Source of the DNA: Paraescarpia echinospica
Taxonomy: Eukaryota > Annelida > Polychaeta > Sabellida > Siboglinidae
Length of the DNA: 64,000 nt
Direction of reading: 5' to 3'
NCBI GenBank assembly: GCA_020002185.1
Contig: CM034531.1
Span: 40,406,365-40,470,364 of the forward strand
The position numbers were made by a program, and so were the translations under genes. The notes beneath the pieces are model-generated. The model ran no database searches. It worked only from the letters and a program-made list of their open reading frames with translations, and was not told the DNA's origin. Below are positions 48,601 to 57,299 of this stretch, piece after piece (positions within the stretch are counted from its first letter, which is position 1; every line of letters starts with the position of its first letter).

Positions 48601-51600
48601 CACTGGCTCTACAAGGACACAAGTGACACTGGCTCCACAATGACATGAGTGGCACTAGTTCCAAAAGGACACAAGTGACATTGGCTCCACAATGACACAA
48701 GTGGCACTAGCTCTACAAGGATGTGTGAAACTGGTTCAACAAGGACACAACCGACACCAGCTCCACAAATGGCACTAACTCCACTATGACACAACTGACA
48801 ATAGCTCCACAAGCTTCACTAGCTCCACATGGACACAACTGATACTAGCTCCACGAGGACACAACTAACACTAGCTCCACATGGACACAACTGACACTAC
48901 CACTGTACCTGTGACTGGACAAGTTTCACTTGCTGCTCCAAGGCACACAGTTGTACGTTCACGTCCGTCTCAGACCCAACTGGAAGATGATATCACCTTG
49001 TGAGGAAATGCTTCTTACATGTATTGCACAGTTGAAAGGTTTATGCAGTCTACTTCACATGTATGAAATATATGTGTGGCGGCCTAGGAAAATCAGTCAC
49101 ATTGACAAAAATATAATATGTATTTTTATTCAAGAAATGGAAAGCAACACTATTTCCAATTCCAATACAGTTTACTGTATTCAAATATTCCCACCAGAAC
49201 TAAAGTTACAAGAATTTAAAGAGGGCCCCTATCAAAAATTAGTTCAGGAGAAAAAGAGTCATTATTCACATGAAAACAAAACTTCATGATGGTATAACAA
49301 AATATCTGCTGCTATTACCATAGACAATCCAGTGAAGCAAATGTAGCTGTATTTGTTAGCTTTAGCTTACAGAAATAATTATTAAATTCTGATGTCTACT
49401 TTTAAAGTTACAAGAATTTAAAGTGGGCACCCATCAAACATTATTGTAGGAGAAAAGTACTCGTAGTGTCTGGAATCATCATAATTCATGTCAAAATAAA
49501 ATGTTGCTGCAGTATTAATATTATAACAAAATTTCCAGTGCTATTACCATGTCCAATGTAGTGAAGAAAATGTAACTATGTATCTTAGTTTTGGAACACT
49601 CAAACTATTATCAAATTCTGATGGTTACTTTTAAAAATTAGTTATAATAATTTAAAGAGCACCCGTAAAAAAGTTGTAGTTGTTTGTTAGCAAAAATGTA
49701 TATTACTAATCAACACGCAAGAGGTAGCAAACTCTTCCATGAATATGTGGTTAGCTCTGACAAGAACTGTTGTTGTTTGGGTCCGAAGAGAGGCGTTTGT
49801 GTTCTCATCTTGCGCCTCGGGTCATCATAAACAGTTTGGCTGTCACCATTCCATTGACAGATCCGCTCACTTCCTCTGCCAGCTCCTGGTCAAAGTCGTC
49901 CTCGCTCGAAATTAATCGAACTACATAAACAACTCCAATCCAACTTCCAAATAAAATCCTGTTAACTTTCACTGCGCATTCAATTTTCTTCCAACGTATT
50001 CATGCGCACTGCTGCTAGGGAACTGTGTGCTGTAAATAGCTTTCGAACGGTATGCCATATACGGGCATGGGAACTTCTGTCCTAGGTTTCAAGCGTTCAC
50101 AAAATAGTGCGCTTTTAATTCTAAAATGATGTAACCTAGAACGAACTTCTCGGTTACAAAAAAGTACAACTTTCACTTAGGTAATCAGGAAACTACTTGG
50201 TGAACTTATAAATAAGTATGTTAGCTAAAGGATCGCAGTAAAATCTTACAATCAACCCAATGACGCAAAATCAACTTTGTGTTTGCCAGCAATTATGCCT
50301 GGTGACTTCCGACTGGTTTTCCTAGGCTGCCACACATATTGTTCTGGCTCCAAGATCCCTTTAGACAGCAAGAAATAGACTTACTTTAGAGCAATTTATG
50401 AAACATATGCGACATTTTGACCTGTCTACAGCAGATCTTGTTCCCATAACAGCAGAGCCTGAACAAGATTCACTGTAGACAGGTCGGAAATTCACATACG
50501 TTTCAACAATTGCTCCAAAGTAACGTTATTTCTTGCTGTATCATGGATGATTTTATGCCAACTTTCCTGTGCAAATGTCAGAAAGCAAAGCCAGAAACTG
50601 TGTAATTGGAAGCAACTTGTGACGGGAATCTTGCAATTTGAGACAACTACACAGTGGTCTATACCCTATACTGTGGAGTGTTTTAATAGTCACCCTAATT
50701 TGGTGGTACAGTTAATTACAATTTACCAAAGATACAGCAATTTAAATATATGCCAATTACTGCTGTCTGCTATTGACAACAGTCCCATTTATAAATGTAT
50801 ATCTTTAGTAAAGATTATTTCATATTTAATGTCAAATATTTATTTATAATTACTAAATCGTTTCAGAAATGTCATTCATTTGTCATCTGTCAAGTAACAA
50901 GAATAAAGTGGAATGAAGTGTTTTAAACCCACACTTACCATTGGCTAACTGTAGATTTTTATCAAAGCCTTTTGGCAACACGACACATTTCTTTTGTTCC
51001 ATGAAGGCATGTAAATCTAAGAGTTTTCTATTGTCATGATGTGCAGTTCTATTTGGTGTTCCCAATTCACCTCCAAGACCTGGCAATAACTGGCTACAAG
51101 ACTGAGAGGCAATTTGTCTGGTCGATGAAATTGGTTCCTCAGTGATGACATCTGGTGAATATAGGTAGCAACTATAATTAATCTTCCGCATCAGTTCTTG
51201 TTGTGTGTTTGAATATTCAGTGAGAAATGTATCTCTGTGAATCTCCTCATTCACCAGTAATCCACATTCTTGAAGTTGTGTAGAATATTTCTCTGAGTAA
51301 CCACATGGAAGAAGAACTGTATTGTAGCTGAAACATGAGACGTTACACATAGCATGTATATCTACACAATCTCAGTCAGGTAGTTGCTTATTAGTTGACC
51401 TCCCTTTTGTTATTATATATCAATTATTGTTTTTTAAATTATCCTTAAATACAAAATACAGTACAGTAGATAACTACTAGATTGAATGTGTTAAATGTAA
51501 TTCAGCTGAAATGTTGGGTTTTTATATTGGAAATCCATTCTTCGTCTGAAATAAAGTAATGTTATGTTTACATTTTAATATGACCTAGGCTTAGTATTAA

Positions 51601-53843
51601 TATCTATGATTATAAAACTTGTCATTAAAATTTACTATACATAGCAACAAGACATCCAATGCACAATAGTTCTATTTTAAAGTATGGCTGCTGATCGATA
51701 GCACAATAAGATTAATCTTTGCTAACCATTTAATGGTAGCCACTACCCGAAAACGGCCATATAATCAATATGCTATATCTCTATTAATACTGAACATATC
51801 ATAACAAAAAATTGTGTACTAGTTAGATAAATGAATGGTATATGATGTTTGAAATATGGGCTCATTTGCTTGTGTATTATCATGGCAATGAATGTTTCTA
51901 GTGAGACTGATTTTTACATCCTTGAAAATTATTCTGAGCTAACAACTGTACGTGTAATCATGCCGTTGTCAAGAATCATCAGCTACAATACTCCTTTGTG
52001 CAATAAGGAGGTTTTGGGCAAGGATATCTGACTTCACTGACTGTTGTTCAGGTATTAGCATTTTTCAAGACGCTTTGAAAAATGCTCGAACCTAGTCCCA
52101 TCTCACAAAAGTCATTGCAGTCAGATTTCCTTGCCCTAAACCACCTTATTGCACAAAGGAGTATTCTAGTTGTTGATTCTTGACAACTGCATGATCACAC
52201 ATACAGTTGTTAGCTCAGAATAATTTTCAAGGATGCATGCCCCTCTGTCACACTAGAAATGTTCATTGCCATGGTAACACACAAGCAACTGAGCCCATAT
52301 TCCACATATCAAATACTATTCATTTAATTAATCAGTACTCCAAATTTTGGTAAGATACATTCAGTATTAACAGAGACATGGCCTATGGCCGTTTTCGGGT
52401 GTGGCTAACCTTAATTACCTAAATTACACGTATTATAAGACAAACCCATTTGCTTGCATGAGGTTAAAGACGTGCTGACTCAGCAGTAATGTCCTCATCT
52501 CACAAAGTGTGATGTCATCTCCCTCACTTGACAAATCAGGAGCATCAGCTGAGTTTACCACAGCTGTCTTTGTCTCTGTGTCTCCTCTGCCCAACCTCTG
52601 GGGGAGGGTCTTCTCCAGAGCAGCTTTAAACATTGCTGGTCTGTCCAGGTGGATGATAATCTCTCCATTTTTGCTCCTAGTAGCTTCCTGTACTTGGATT
52701 CCACGAACCTTTTCCCATGCAATGTGCTGCAACTTGGCCTGATGCAGAAGATGGGATAAATAAATGTCATTATACAATAAATATACATCCACTATAAAAC
52801 AGAGTGTTTGTCTCTACTGGGGATCTCCTCTCGTGATTTATTTGCTTGTATGTCCATTCAGACACATTTCTGTTAGTTTTGCAAGTATGGTGTTGAAATG
52901 TTGTAAGCATACTAGGCTGCTAGCGAGGGGTTGTAAGCATACTAGGCTGCTAGCGGGGGGTGTGAGCCCATAAGGTTATAGTAACTTGAGATGTTTTGTA
53001 TTTTACATGGTTGTGGAATGGGGAGCTCAAGATTTTAAAAGCTGTACCCGAAGTTGTAAGGGCATAGTTTAATGTTTGTTCTATGTCATTATACCATCCC
53101 TGGTGCCTGTGCCTTGATGGGGCGGGATGGCTTGCGTGTTCTGTTGATCCCCAGAGCTATGCCGGTGGGAGCCTTGTGCTCCTGGCAGGTTCAACCAAGC
53201 CGGACAAATCATGGGGGAGTGGCCAGACAAAACACAAGCACCCTGGTCCTCCAGGTTGGGGGTTTAGCACAGGGCGACGGAGATAACTTTCACAACTGTG
53301 CATGACAACCTTTCAGAGTCAACGACTCTTATGACTGCCTGTGGTGAAAGCCAAAAGGAAGCCACAGACACAATTATGGAAGTTGAGTGCTGAAGCTGAG
53401 TGCAAAAACGAAGACCAGGATTGGATTTTGGAATATGACGACCATCTATGAAACTGGAAAACTGGCGCAGATAACCAGAAATGCGACGATACAGCCTATA
53501 CATCCTTGGACTGAGCGAAAGCAGGTGGATCGGGGCGCAATACCTCACTCGTAGGTGCTTCTACATTAGCGCCTCTCGTTCTCGTTACATCGCCACAGGC
53601 ACCGTTCTTGGACTTCGATTGCACTCGGCTTCGGGTCGGAGCAGGAGATGTTAACGAGGGAATGATCACAAGGAAATCGCCACACTCTAATTGCTTATTT
53701 CGTTTTGCAACATGTATTACTCCACCATCGTCAAGGTCATACTCCTGACAAAGCACAGCTTTTATATCACGTTTGACAGAATTCCAACAGGGAAAACGAC
53801 TTCCAGTTCCACTGGCCAGCAACGAATCGTGCTGAGCCGCCAT
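39485..53843 (-). CDS. DALRD3: DALRD3 orthologue, 13 coding exons, about 640 aa
   Basis: Coding exons (minus strand): 53843-53544, 52738-52446, 51327-50939, 48979-48909, 47118-47011, about 46543-46442, 46208-46112, 42872-42790, 42391-42265, 42097-42039, 41821-41711, 40660-40592, 39604-39485. All junctions but one have matching phases and GT/AG sites. Diagnostic matches to human DALRD3 include LTIHVVSSQHSFRQQQ, QWKEKITALTMVGIKF, GVFVMYNYARLVSLL (start of the DALR fold, as in arginyl-tRNA synthetase), TYPALPD...DFGILTDE, VEWTLLFNYVLSLP, LSSYYNRVRILA and the final exon ending NIQPISEL. Human DALRD3 partners METTL2 to form m3C32 in arginine tRNAs, and the same role is inferred here. The human protein is shorter (about 543 aa); the extra length is mainly in exon 3. 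Confidence 0.95.
39680..39960. repeat. 54/60-bp tandem repeat, five units (DALRD3 last intron)
   Basis: CATTCAGTC(G/A)T(T/G)TAGTACTC occurs at 39682, 39742, 39796, 39850 and 39910. Spacing alternates between 60 and 54 bp through presence or absence of a 6-bp GGCTCA-type segment. Confidence 0.88.
40285..40560 (+). repeat. Purine-rich (GAGGGAGGTAGAGAGT)n tract (DALRD3 last intron)
   Basis: About 275 bp of nearly pure purine on the plus strand, made of GGGAGGTAG-type units of 12-16 bp and ending in a GGGAGGGAG run. It lies 30 bp beyond the donor of DALRD3 exon 12, so the transcript reads it as a long pyrimidine tract. Confidence 0.88.
40592..40660 (-). CDS. DALRD3: DALRD3 coding exon 12
   Basis: 69 bp, acceptor TATGTTGTAG, donor TTGGCC|GTAAGT. 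ICHFLHDLCRDLSSYYNRVR matches human [20 protein letters not shown]. Confidence 0.95.
40945..41530 (+). pseudogene. 3' end of a LINE, antisense in DALRD3 intron 11
   Basis: Same family as 43530-45285. It covers the segment from FNSQAHELMK (decayed, 40953) to ACECGVDQQSADHIISHCTL and the end ATREWLLNNTLQV (41515). It is interrupted by the solo LTR at 41054-41230. Confidence 0.85.
41054..41230. mobile_element. Solo LTR, 177 bp
   Basis: Begins TGTTATATATTGCGC and ends ACATGACA, with 5-bp duplication ATAGG at 41049-41053 and 41231-41235. It splits a LINE whose intact relative (44989-45003) reads straight through CTACATAGGTTCATT. AATAAA motifs at 41199 and 41209 suit a plus-strand LTR. Confidence 0.8.
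41711..41821 (-). CDS. DALRD3: DALRD3 coding exon 11
   Basis: 111 bp, acceptor CATTTGTAG, donor CACAAG|GTGAGT. VEWTLLFNYVLSLP matches human GEWLLLFNSILPFP. Confidence 0.95.
42039..42097 (-). CDS. DALRD3: DALRD3 coding exon 10
   Basis: 59 bp, acceptor TTCTTATAG, donor GATGAG|GTAAAG. TYPALPDVKDVDFGILTDE matches human LYPTFPPVSSLDFSLLHDE. Confidence 0.95.
42098..42264. other. DALRD3 intron 9
   Basis: Short intron without other features, bounded by GTATGT and TTATAG on the minus strand. Confidence 0.7.
42265..42391 (-). CDS. DALRD3: DALRD3 coding exon 9 (start of DALR domain)
   Basis: 127 bp, acceptor TTTGAACAG, donor CCAGG|GTATGT. GVFVMYNYARLVSLL matches human GTFVMYNCARLATLF. Confidence 0.95.
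42790..42872 (-). CDS. DALRD3: DALRD3 coding exon 8
   Basis: 83 bp, acceptor GTTGGTAG, donor CATCAG|GTGGGA. PQWKEKITALTMVGIKFQFL matches human [20 protein letters not shown]. Confidence 0.95.
42873..43520. other. DALRD3 intron 7, unannotated part
   Basis: Contains the stretch 43030-43390 with small open frames but no recognisable motif. It may be the 5' part of the LINE that follows. Confidence 0.35.
43530..45285 (+). pseudogene. LINE (zinc-finger C-terminus type), antisense in DALRD3 intron 7
   Basis: Plus-strand fragments in order: ITMAFKRLKSGKAD (43780-43830), EEQAGFRRGRSTTDQMT (about 44090-44140), [19 protein letters not shown] (44362-44405), and an intact C-terminal frame 44631-45278. 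The last has NNSLRVVTGCLRATKFEHLS, RLRTGVGRFNASMHSWGLCE, SCECSAAIQTTDHIISHYT (CxC...H...H finger) and ends GEWLLNNTLQV. The RT catalytic region is decayed. The family is widespread in aquatic animals, but I do not name the clade. Confidence 0.82.
45580..46052. mobile_element. Probable solo LTR, 473 bp
   Basis: TGTTACGAAA at the start and TTTCGTTACA at the end form the short inverted termini of an LTR (one mismatch). AATAAA lies at 45958. No internal domain or second copy was seen, and the flanks GGATG and GAAGC do not match, so the target duplication is lost or the ends are misplaced. Lies 60 bp past the donor of DALRD3 exon 7. Confidence 0.6.
46112..46208 (-). CDS. DALRD3: DALRD3 coding exon 7
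   Basis: 97 bp, acceptor ATAGCCTAG, donor GCATTAA|GTAAGT. QRRIQVERAATLKYGDMA matches human RHTQVCKASALKHGGDLA. Confidence 0.88.
46316..46412. repeat. (TTATTATCATTA)n microsatellite
   Basis: Alternating TGTTATTATCATTA and CTGTTATTATCATTA units, in DALRD3 intron 6. Confidence 0.9.
46442..46543 (-). CDS. DALRD3: DALRD3 coding exon 6, acceptor uncertain
   Basis: The donor CTTCAG|GTAAGT is strong. The frame (STKSHCRCFTLGAFGAWGS) joins the next exon in phase and may match human KHLICGPVKVAGAPG. The CAG and TAG acceptors upstream (46546, 46555) give the wrong phase after exon 5. Only a poor CAGAG site at 46543 keeps phase, or a short exon is missing. Confidence 0.6.
47011..47118 (-). CDS. DALRD3: DALRD3 coding exon 5
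   Basis: 108 bp, acceptor GTGTGTCCAG, donor TGTCAG|GTAAAA. Carries LTIHVVSSQHSFRQQQVDMA, a strong match to human [20 protein letters not shown]. Confidence 0.95.
47135..48015. repeat. 40-45-bp satellite, about 20 units (DALRD3 intron 4)
   Basis: Units contain AATAATGATGTTGTTTAT(A/T)GTCAA(C/T)ATATAT, with alternating spacers GATAGCACAC, GACATCACAC or GACATCACAG. The array starts 17 bp before the acceptor of DALRD3 exon 5. Confidence 0.93.
48430..48905. repeat. 26-bp tandem repeat, about 18 units (DALRD3 intron 4)
   Basis: Diverged units of GGCTCCACAAGGACACAAGTGACACT type. The array runs to within about 5 bp of the donor of DALRD3 exon 4. Confidence 0.9.
48909..48979 (-). CDS. DALRD3: DALRD3 coding exon 4
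   Basis: 71 bp, acceptor CATCTTCCAG, donor TCACAG|GTACAG. Reads GSETDVNVQLCALEQQVKLV then QSQ. Phases fit both neighbours. Confidence 0.8.
49200..49690. repeat. About 200-230-bp tandem repeat, 2.5 units (DALRD3 intron 3)
   Basis: GTTACAAGAATTTAAAG(A/T)GGG at 49204 and 49405, with a third decayed start near 49640. Each is followed by GCTATTACCAT(A/G) and AATGTA(G/A)CT blocks. Confidence 0.75.
50365..50539. repeat. 175-bp foldback (inverted repeat) element
   Basis: ACAGCAAGAAATA at 50365 pairs with its reverse complement ending at 50539. The arms continue through TTACTTT(A/G)GAGCAATT and GACCTGTCTACAG, about 67 bp per arm with a 40-bp loop. MITE-like, in DALRD3 intron 3. Confidence 0.85.
50939..51327 (-). 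CDS. DALRD3: DALRD3 coding exon 3
   Basis: 389 bp, acceptor CATGTTTCAG, donor CCAATG|GTAAGT (phase 1). Starts YNTVLLPCGYSEKY, matching the human VRLVPAVRDP area, then a poorly conserved Ser/Gly-rich stretch. Confidence 0.88.
51735..52410. repeat. About 675-bp near-perfect palindrome filling DALRD3 intron 2
   Basis: The left arm begins GGTAGCCACTACCCGAAAACGG and the right arm ends CCGTTTTCGGGTGTGGCTAACC. Matching inner blocks include ATATGGGCTCA(T/G)TTGCTTGTGT, ATTATTCTGAGCTAACAACTGT and AATACTCCTTTGTGCAATAAGG with their inverted partners. The centre is AGCATTTTTCAA-GACGC-TTTGAAAAATGCT at about 52058-52086. It behaves as a giant foldback element. Confidence 0.9.
52446..52738 (-). CDS. DALRD3: DALRD3 coding exon 2
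   Basis: 293 bp, acceptor TTCTGCATCAG, donor AATGG|GTTTGT (a weaker site, phase 2). Contains GEIIIHLDRPAMFKAALEKT and ITLCEMRTLLLSQHVFNLM, matching human LSLQLQRSAVFERVL and LRLSQLRTVLVADHL. Confidence 0.88.
52899..52960. repeat. 30-bp tandem duplication
   Basis: GTTGTAAGCATACTAGGCTGCTAGCG occurs twice in a row with GAGG and GGGG tails, in DALRD3 intron 1. Confidence 0.9.
53040..53535 (+). mobile_element. RTE LINE 5' end fragment in DALRD3 intron 1
   Basis: It has a GC-rich 5' UTR-like block (GATCCCCAGAGCTATGCCGG, GTCCTCCAGGTTGGGGGTTT), then TGGAATATGACGACCATCTA encoding MTTIYETGKLAQITRNA. A frameshifted continuation (YILGLSESRWIGA) follows, the start of the RTE endonuclease. It stops within about 10 bp of the DALRD3 exon 1 donor. 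Confidence 0.75.
53544..53843 (-). CDS. DALRD3: DALRD3 coding exon 1
   Basis: 100 codons from ATG at 53843 (context GCAGCATGG) to AGTGAG|GTATTG. Contains CWNSVKRDIKAVL and ECGDFLV, matching the human N-terminal region. In-frame ATGs further upstream give no conserved sequence, so this start was preferred. Confidence 0.85.
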
Positions 53844-54105
53844 GCTGCATTTTTTAACCTTTGACCTGTAAACACAGGGATTCTCTAAACGGCGGGCAAA
53901 GAAAAGGCGGACAAGCCTAGCGGAGAAGATTTCCACATGATCAACTAAATTGGGCCATTTAAGTAAAAGATTACTAATATTTGACTGGATGGAAGTTAAG
54001 ACTTGACAAGTCATACCATGATAATAACTGTAACTTAAAATATAAATAAAATACACAAAAATATTAATAATCTTCGAGAGACTCTGATGTATAGATGCAT
54101 CTAGA
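53844..54105. promoter_or_regulatory. DALRD3 upstream/5' UTR region
   Basis: Immediate upstream sequence of the DALRD3 start, with a GC-richer stretch (GGCGGGCAAAGAAAAGGCGG at about 53892). No TATA box was identified. The role is inferred from position only. Confidence 0.35.
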
Positions 54106-54109
54106 TGCG

Positions 54110-55090
54110 AGTGATACAATTATATGAGGTATTGCGCCTGACCGACCACTATATCATGTACTTCGAGCACAAAGCGAGACCGGGTTTGCTAAGGAACTTG
54201 TCCAATCCCATCGTTCCTTCTCTACCGGCAAGCCAACTGCAAGTTGATAAAACAGTTAAGCGATCGATGACAGTGCTTCAGAAGGACATCGAGGACACAG
54301 GTGATACACCTATAAGATAACACTGGATGAAATTCAAGACAGCTCTGAAGGACAGCATCGCCAAGCACATACCCACCAAGTTCCACAGACACAAATACTC
54401 TTACCCCTGGATTACTTACAAAATTGAAAAGCTGATCAGGATATCGACGTACGTGACAGGGTGTACAGAAAGATGAAACATAACGGCACTGTAGATTCAA
54501 ACAGAAGTCAAAGGCCTGAACCAAGAGATCCACAAACAGCTTCGACAGTCATATTGGCACAACACTGAGAACCTATTTTCTCCCACCAGCTCTGAAGAGA
54601 ACTCCAGACCAAGCCAGAAGAGATTCTGGACGAAGCACTAGCGCCCATGCAACAATCTTCGGATTCCAGACTCTGAAGTCTAAAGGGAGGCTCATTACGA
54701 ACCTGAAGCAGAAGGCGGAGGAACTAAACAAACAGGTTTATAATGTGTTCAGCGAAGGCACCAATTACTCGGAAGACGAGTTAAGTCAAAATATACAATG
54801 CCTGACTCCCATGACTACGTAATACATGGTCGACAACTCCATCAGCATCCATGCACGATTTCCAAATGCTTCTGGCCAACTTGAACTCCACCAAAGCTGC
54901 TGGACCAAACGTGCTGAAAGAGCTAACTAAAGAAGTGGCCCCTATCCTTGCCATGATCTACCGGTCCTCGTTCCGGACCGGCGAAGTACCTAAGGCTAAG
55001 GAATGGGCAGACCGAGGCGTTGCATGGTGACCCCAGTCTTCAAAGAAGAGAACACTATAAGGCACTGTAAGGCACCAAATTACAGCGTAC
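54110..55090 (+). pseudogene. Degenerate jockey-group LINE (linker to early RT)
   Basis: Frames read MKFKTALKDSIAKHIPTKF, YPWITYKIEKLIR, QEIHKQLRQSYWHNTENLFS, LITNLKQKAEELNKQVYNVF and VTPVFKEE. These match the region between endonuclease and RT in jockey/CR1-type elements. Many stops. Confidence 0.7.
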
Positions 55091-55975
55091 AAATGCGTTC
55101 TGATTTAAGCTGTCTTATACCTTATACGTTGTTTCTACTTTCTCTAAATCACACGCTGCGCAAATCCTTTTGCCCCACATGTCAACAATTGTCGACCCGA
55201 CAGATGGACATTAATGGAAGAAGAAGTTTATCAATAATTCTTAACTGTAAATTTATGCTAAAGAAATATTGATATAACAATGGTAACTGCAATTAAACAA
55301 ACTATTATCGGATTTGTTATGAATCTGTATCGATATTTTTCTCTATGCCGTGAGCACGTCGTCAAAACAGCTGAGCAATTACTCAACATCATAGATTGGC
55401 CGCATGCGCGCAATTTTGTTGAGTTTCATGGCAGACGAACCAGTGTTAGCCTTTAGGGTTACTTAATAACTGTTCCTAATACACTGATACGTAAGTATTC
55501 GGTATTACATAACTGTCCCATGTGTTACATACATGTCTTAATACATTTATAACGGGTTGTCACATATGTAAACATAATAGCCGATATGTGGAGCCACATT
55601 TTCATCACATCAGTTGTTGACACGGGGACGGATCATTATTTACCTTCCGGGTTCAGTTCATTGAAATGCCTGTGACTTGGAGATAGATTAAAGAAATGTT
55701 GGCAATTGTTCTGCGTGTTATTAAGTAAAATTAGTGTAGAACAGTGATGTGCCATATGCCTAGACAAGCGTGTATGTATCATTGTATGTTGACACCACAA
55801 CGTCAATAATTCCTCATACATTTTATGGTGGATGAACGTTTATTCAGAACATTGGCAATTATATATATACAAGACAACCAAACAAATTTAACTATAATAC
55901 AAGTGAGAATATACAGTGTTTGAAGGTGGTAAATACGAAGTCATTGACTTTTGTGTAAATTTACCCTTATTTAAA
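55091..55975. other. No gene established; possible CpG promoter patch at 55380-55460
   Basis: Mostly AT-rich. GATTGGCCGCATGCGCGC at 55393 stands out, followed by ATGGCAGACGAACC at 55428. No coding exon can be confirmed from this alone. Confidence 0.35.
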
Positions 55976-55984
55976 TTAACTAAA

Positions 55985-56112
55985 TTTACACATATTTATA
56001 TATACCTATATATGTATACACATACATACATATGTACATATACATATAGACACATATATATATATATATATACATGCATATACATACACACATACATATG
56101 TACATGTATATT
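55985..56112. repeat. (TATACA)n/(TA)n microsatellite
   Basis: TATACATA/CATACATA-type reiteration with a (TA)n core. The open frame across it is chance. Confidence 0.9.
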
Positions 56113-56164
56113 GAAACATCGATATTATATTAATTGAACTTGCTATTGTAATAATAATAGTAAG

Positions 56165-57240
56165 ATAACTTCTATTGCGCCTAAATCCTTGGAAACCAAG
56201 CTCAGAGGCGCATCAAAACAAAAGAATTGGTCAATATCAAAATCCATAAGCAGTATTCCAGTTGACAACAGATGGGTCAAGGCGCTAGGGAGCTACGGTG
56301 GATAAGCAAAGTTGTAAAGATAAGTTTTTAAATGACGACAGAATTTTGTAATATTTTCAACTGATCTAACACTAAGAGGGAGCAAAGAATTGGTGCAGCA
56401 ACAAAAAAAACTAGTTCCAATGTTTGTGTTGACTCTAGGAACAAAAAGTAGGTCAGAACTAGATGATCAAAGCTGGATAGGTTTTCTTACAGGAATAAGC
56501 AATGAATGCAAATAAGATGGTTGCTTAATGGACAGTGCCTGGTATGTAATGGTACAAATCTTAAATATTATACGATATTGTACAGGAAGCCAATGCAAAG
56601 ACTTCAAAAGTGGTACAGAGTGAGAAAAACGAGGAGATCTTGTAACTACTCTTGCTAGACAATTTTGAACCTGCTGAAGTTTTGTGATATCCCTGCTAGC
56701 GATATTATAAAGGAGGGAATTGCACGGGTCAAGTCTGCTGCTAACAAGCGCTGTTGCAATAGTTTTAGCAACAGAAAAAAACATATACCGGCGAATATGG
56801 CAAGTTACTATCAAAGATCACTCCTAGATTCCGCACTGTGGTTGCTGGCGTGATATACTGATTCAAAGTATGCGTAGGGAAAAAACCATCAAGTATACTA
56901 TGCTGCATTGGAGTACCAATAATGAACAATTCAGTTTTATTTGCATTTAATTTCAACTTGCTGTCAGTCATCCAGTGGAAGATATCTTGAAGGCAATCAC
57001 TAAGTTGGTTAAGGGAACGATTTGTATCCAGGGTAGCCAACGAAATGTAGATCTGAGTATCATCAGCATAAAGATGATGATCCAAGTTATGTCTTTGTAT
57101 AACAGAGCTTAGTGGCATGGTGTAAAGAGTAAAAACCAAAGGCCCAAGAACAGAACCCTGGGGAACACCAAATAAAGTCAGCAGTGCAGCTGAAAAGCAG
57201 TTCCCAATCTTTATAGTTTGGTATCTATCTTTAAATTTTA
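56165..57240 (-). pseudogene. L2-like LINE, 3' half
   Basis: The minus strand has [15 protein letters not shown] (about 57170), [27 protein letters not shown] (57139-56765), then the thumb and C-terminal region SVPLLKSLHWLPVQYRI (56814-56467). The 3' UTR has a GAGGCGC block at 56202 related to that of the 3344-4629 copy. Frameshifts at 56770-56820 and 56465. Confidence 0.85.
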
Positions 57241-57299
57241 GAACATGAATTATTGGAAAAGTGAGTTTGTATGACCCAACCGTCTTGCACCAAATATAA

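Noticed and set aside
53844..54119. N-terminal extension of DALRD3 exon 1 (in-frame upstream ATGs)
   Set aside because: No conservation with DALRD3; the ATG at 53843 has the better context. Treated as 5' UTR.
55916..56137. Tyr/Ile/Thr-rich ORF
   Set aside because: It spans a TA/CA microsatellite; chance open frame.
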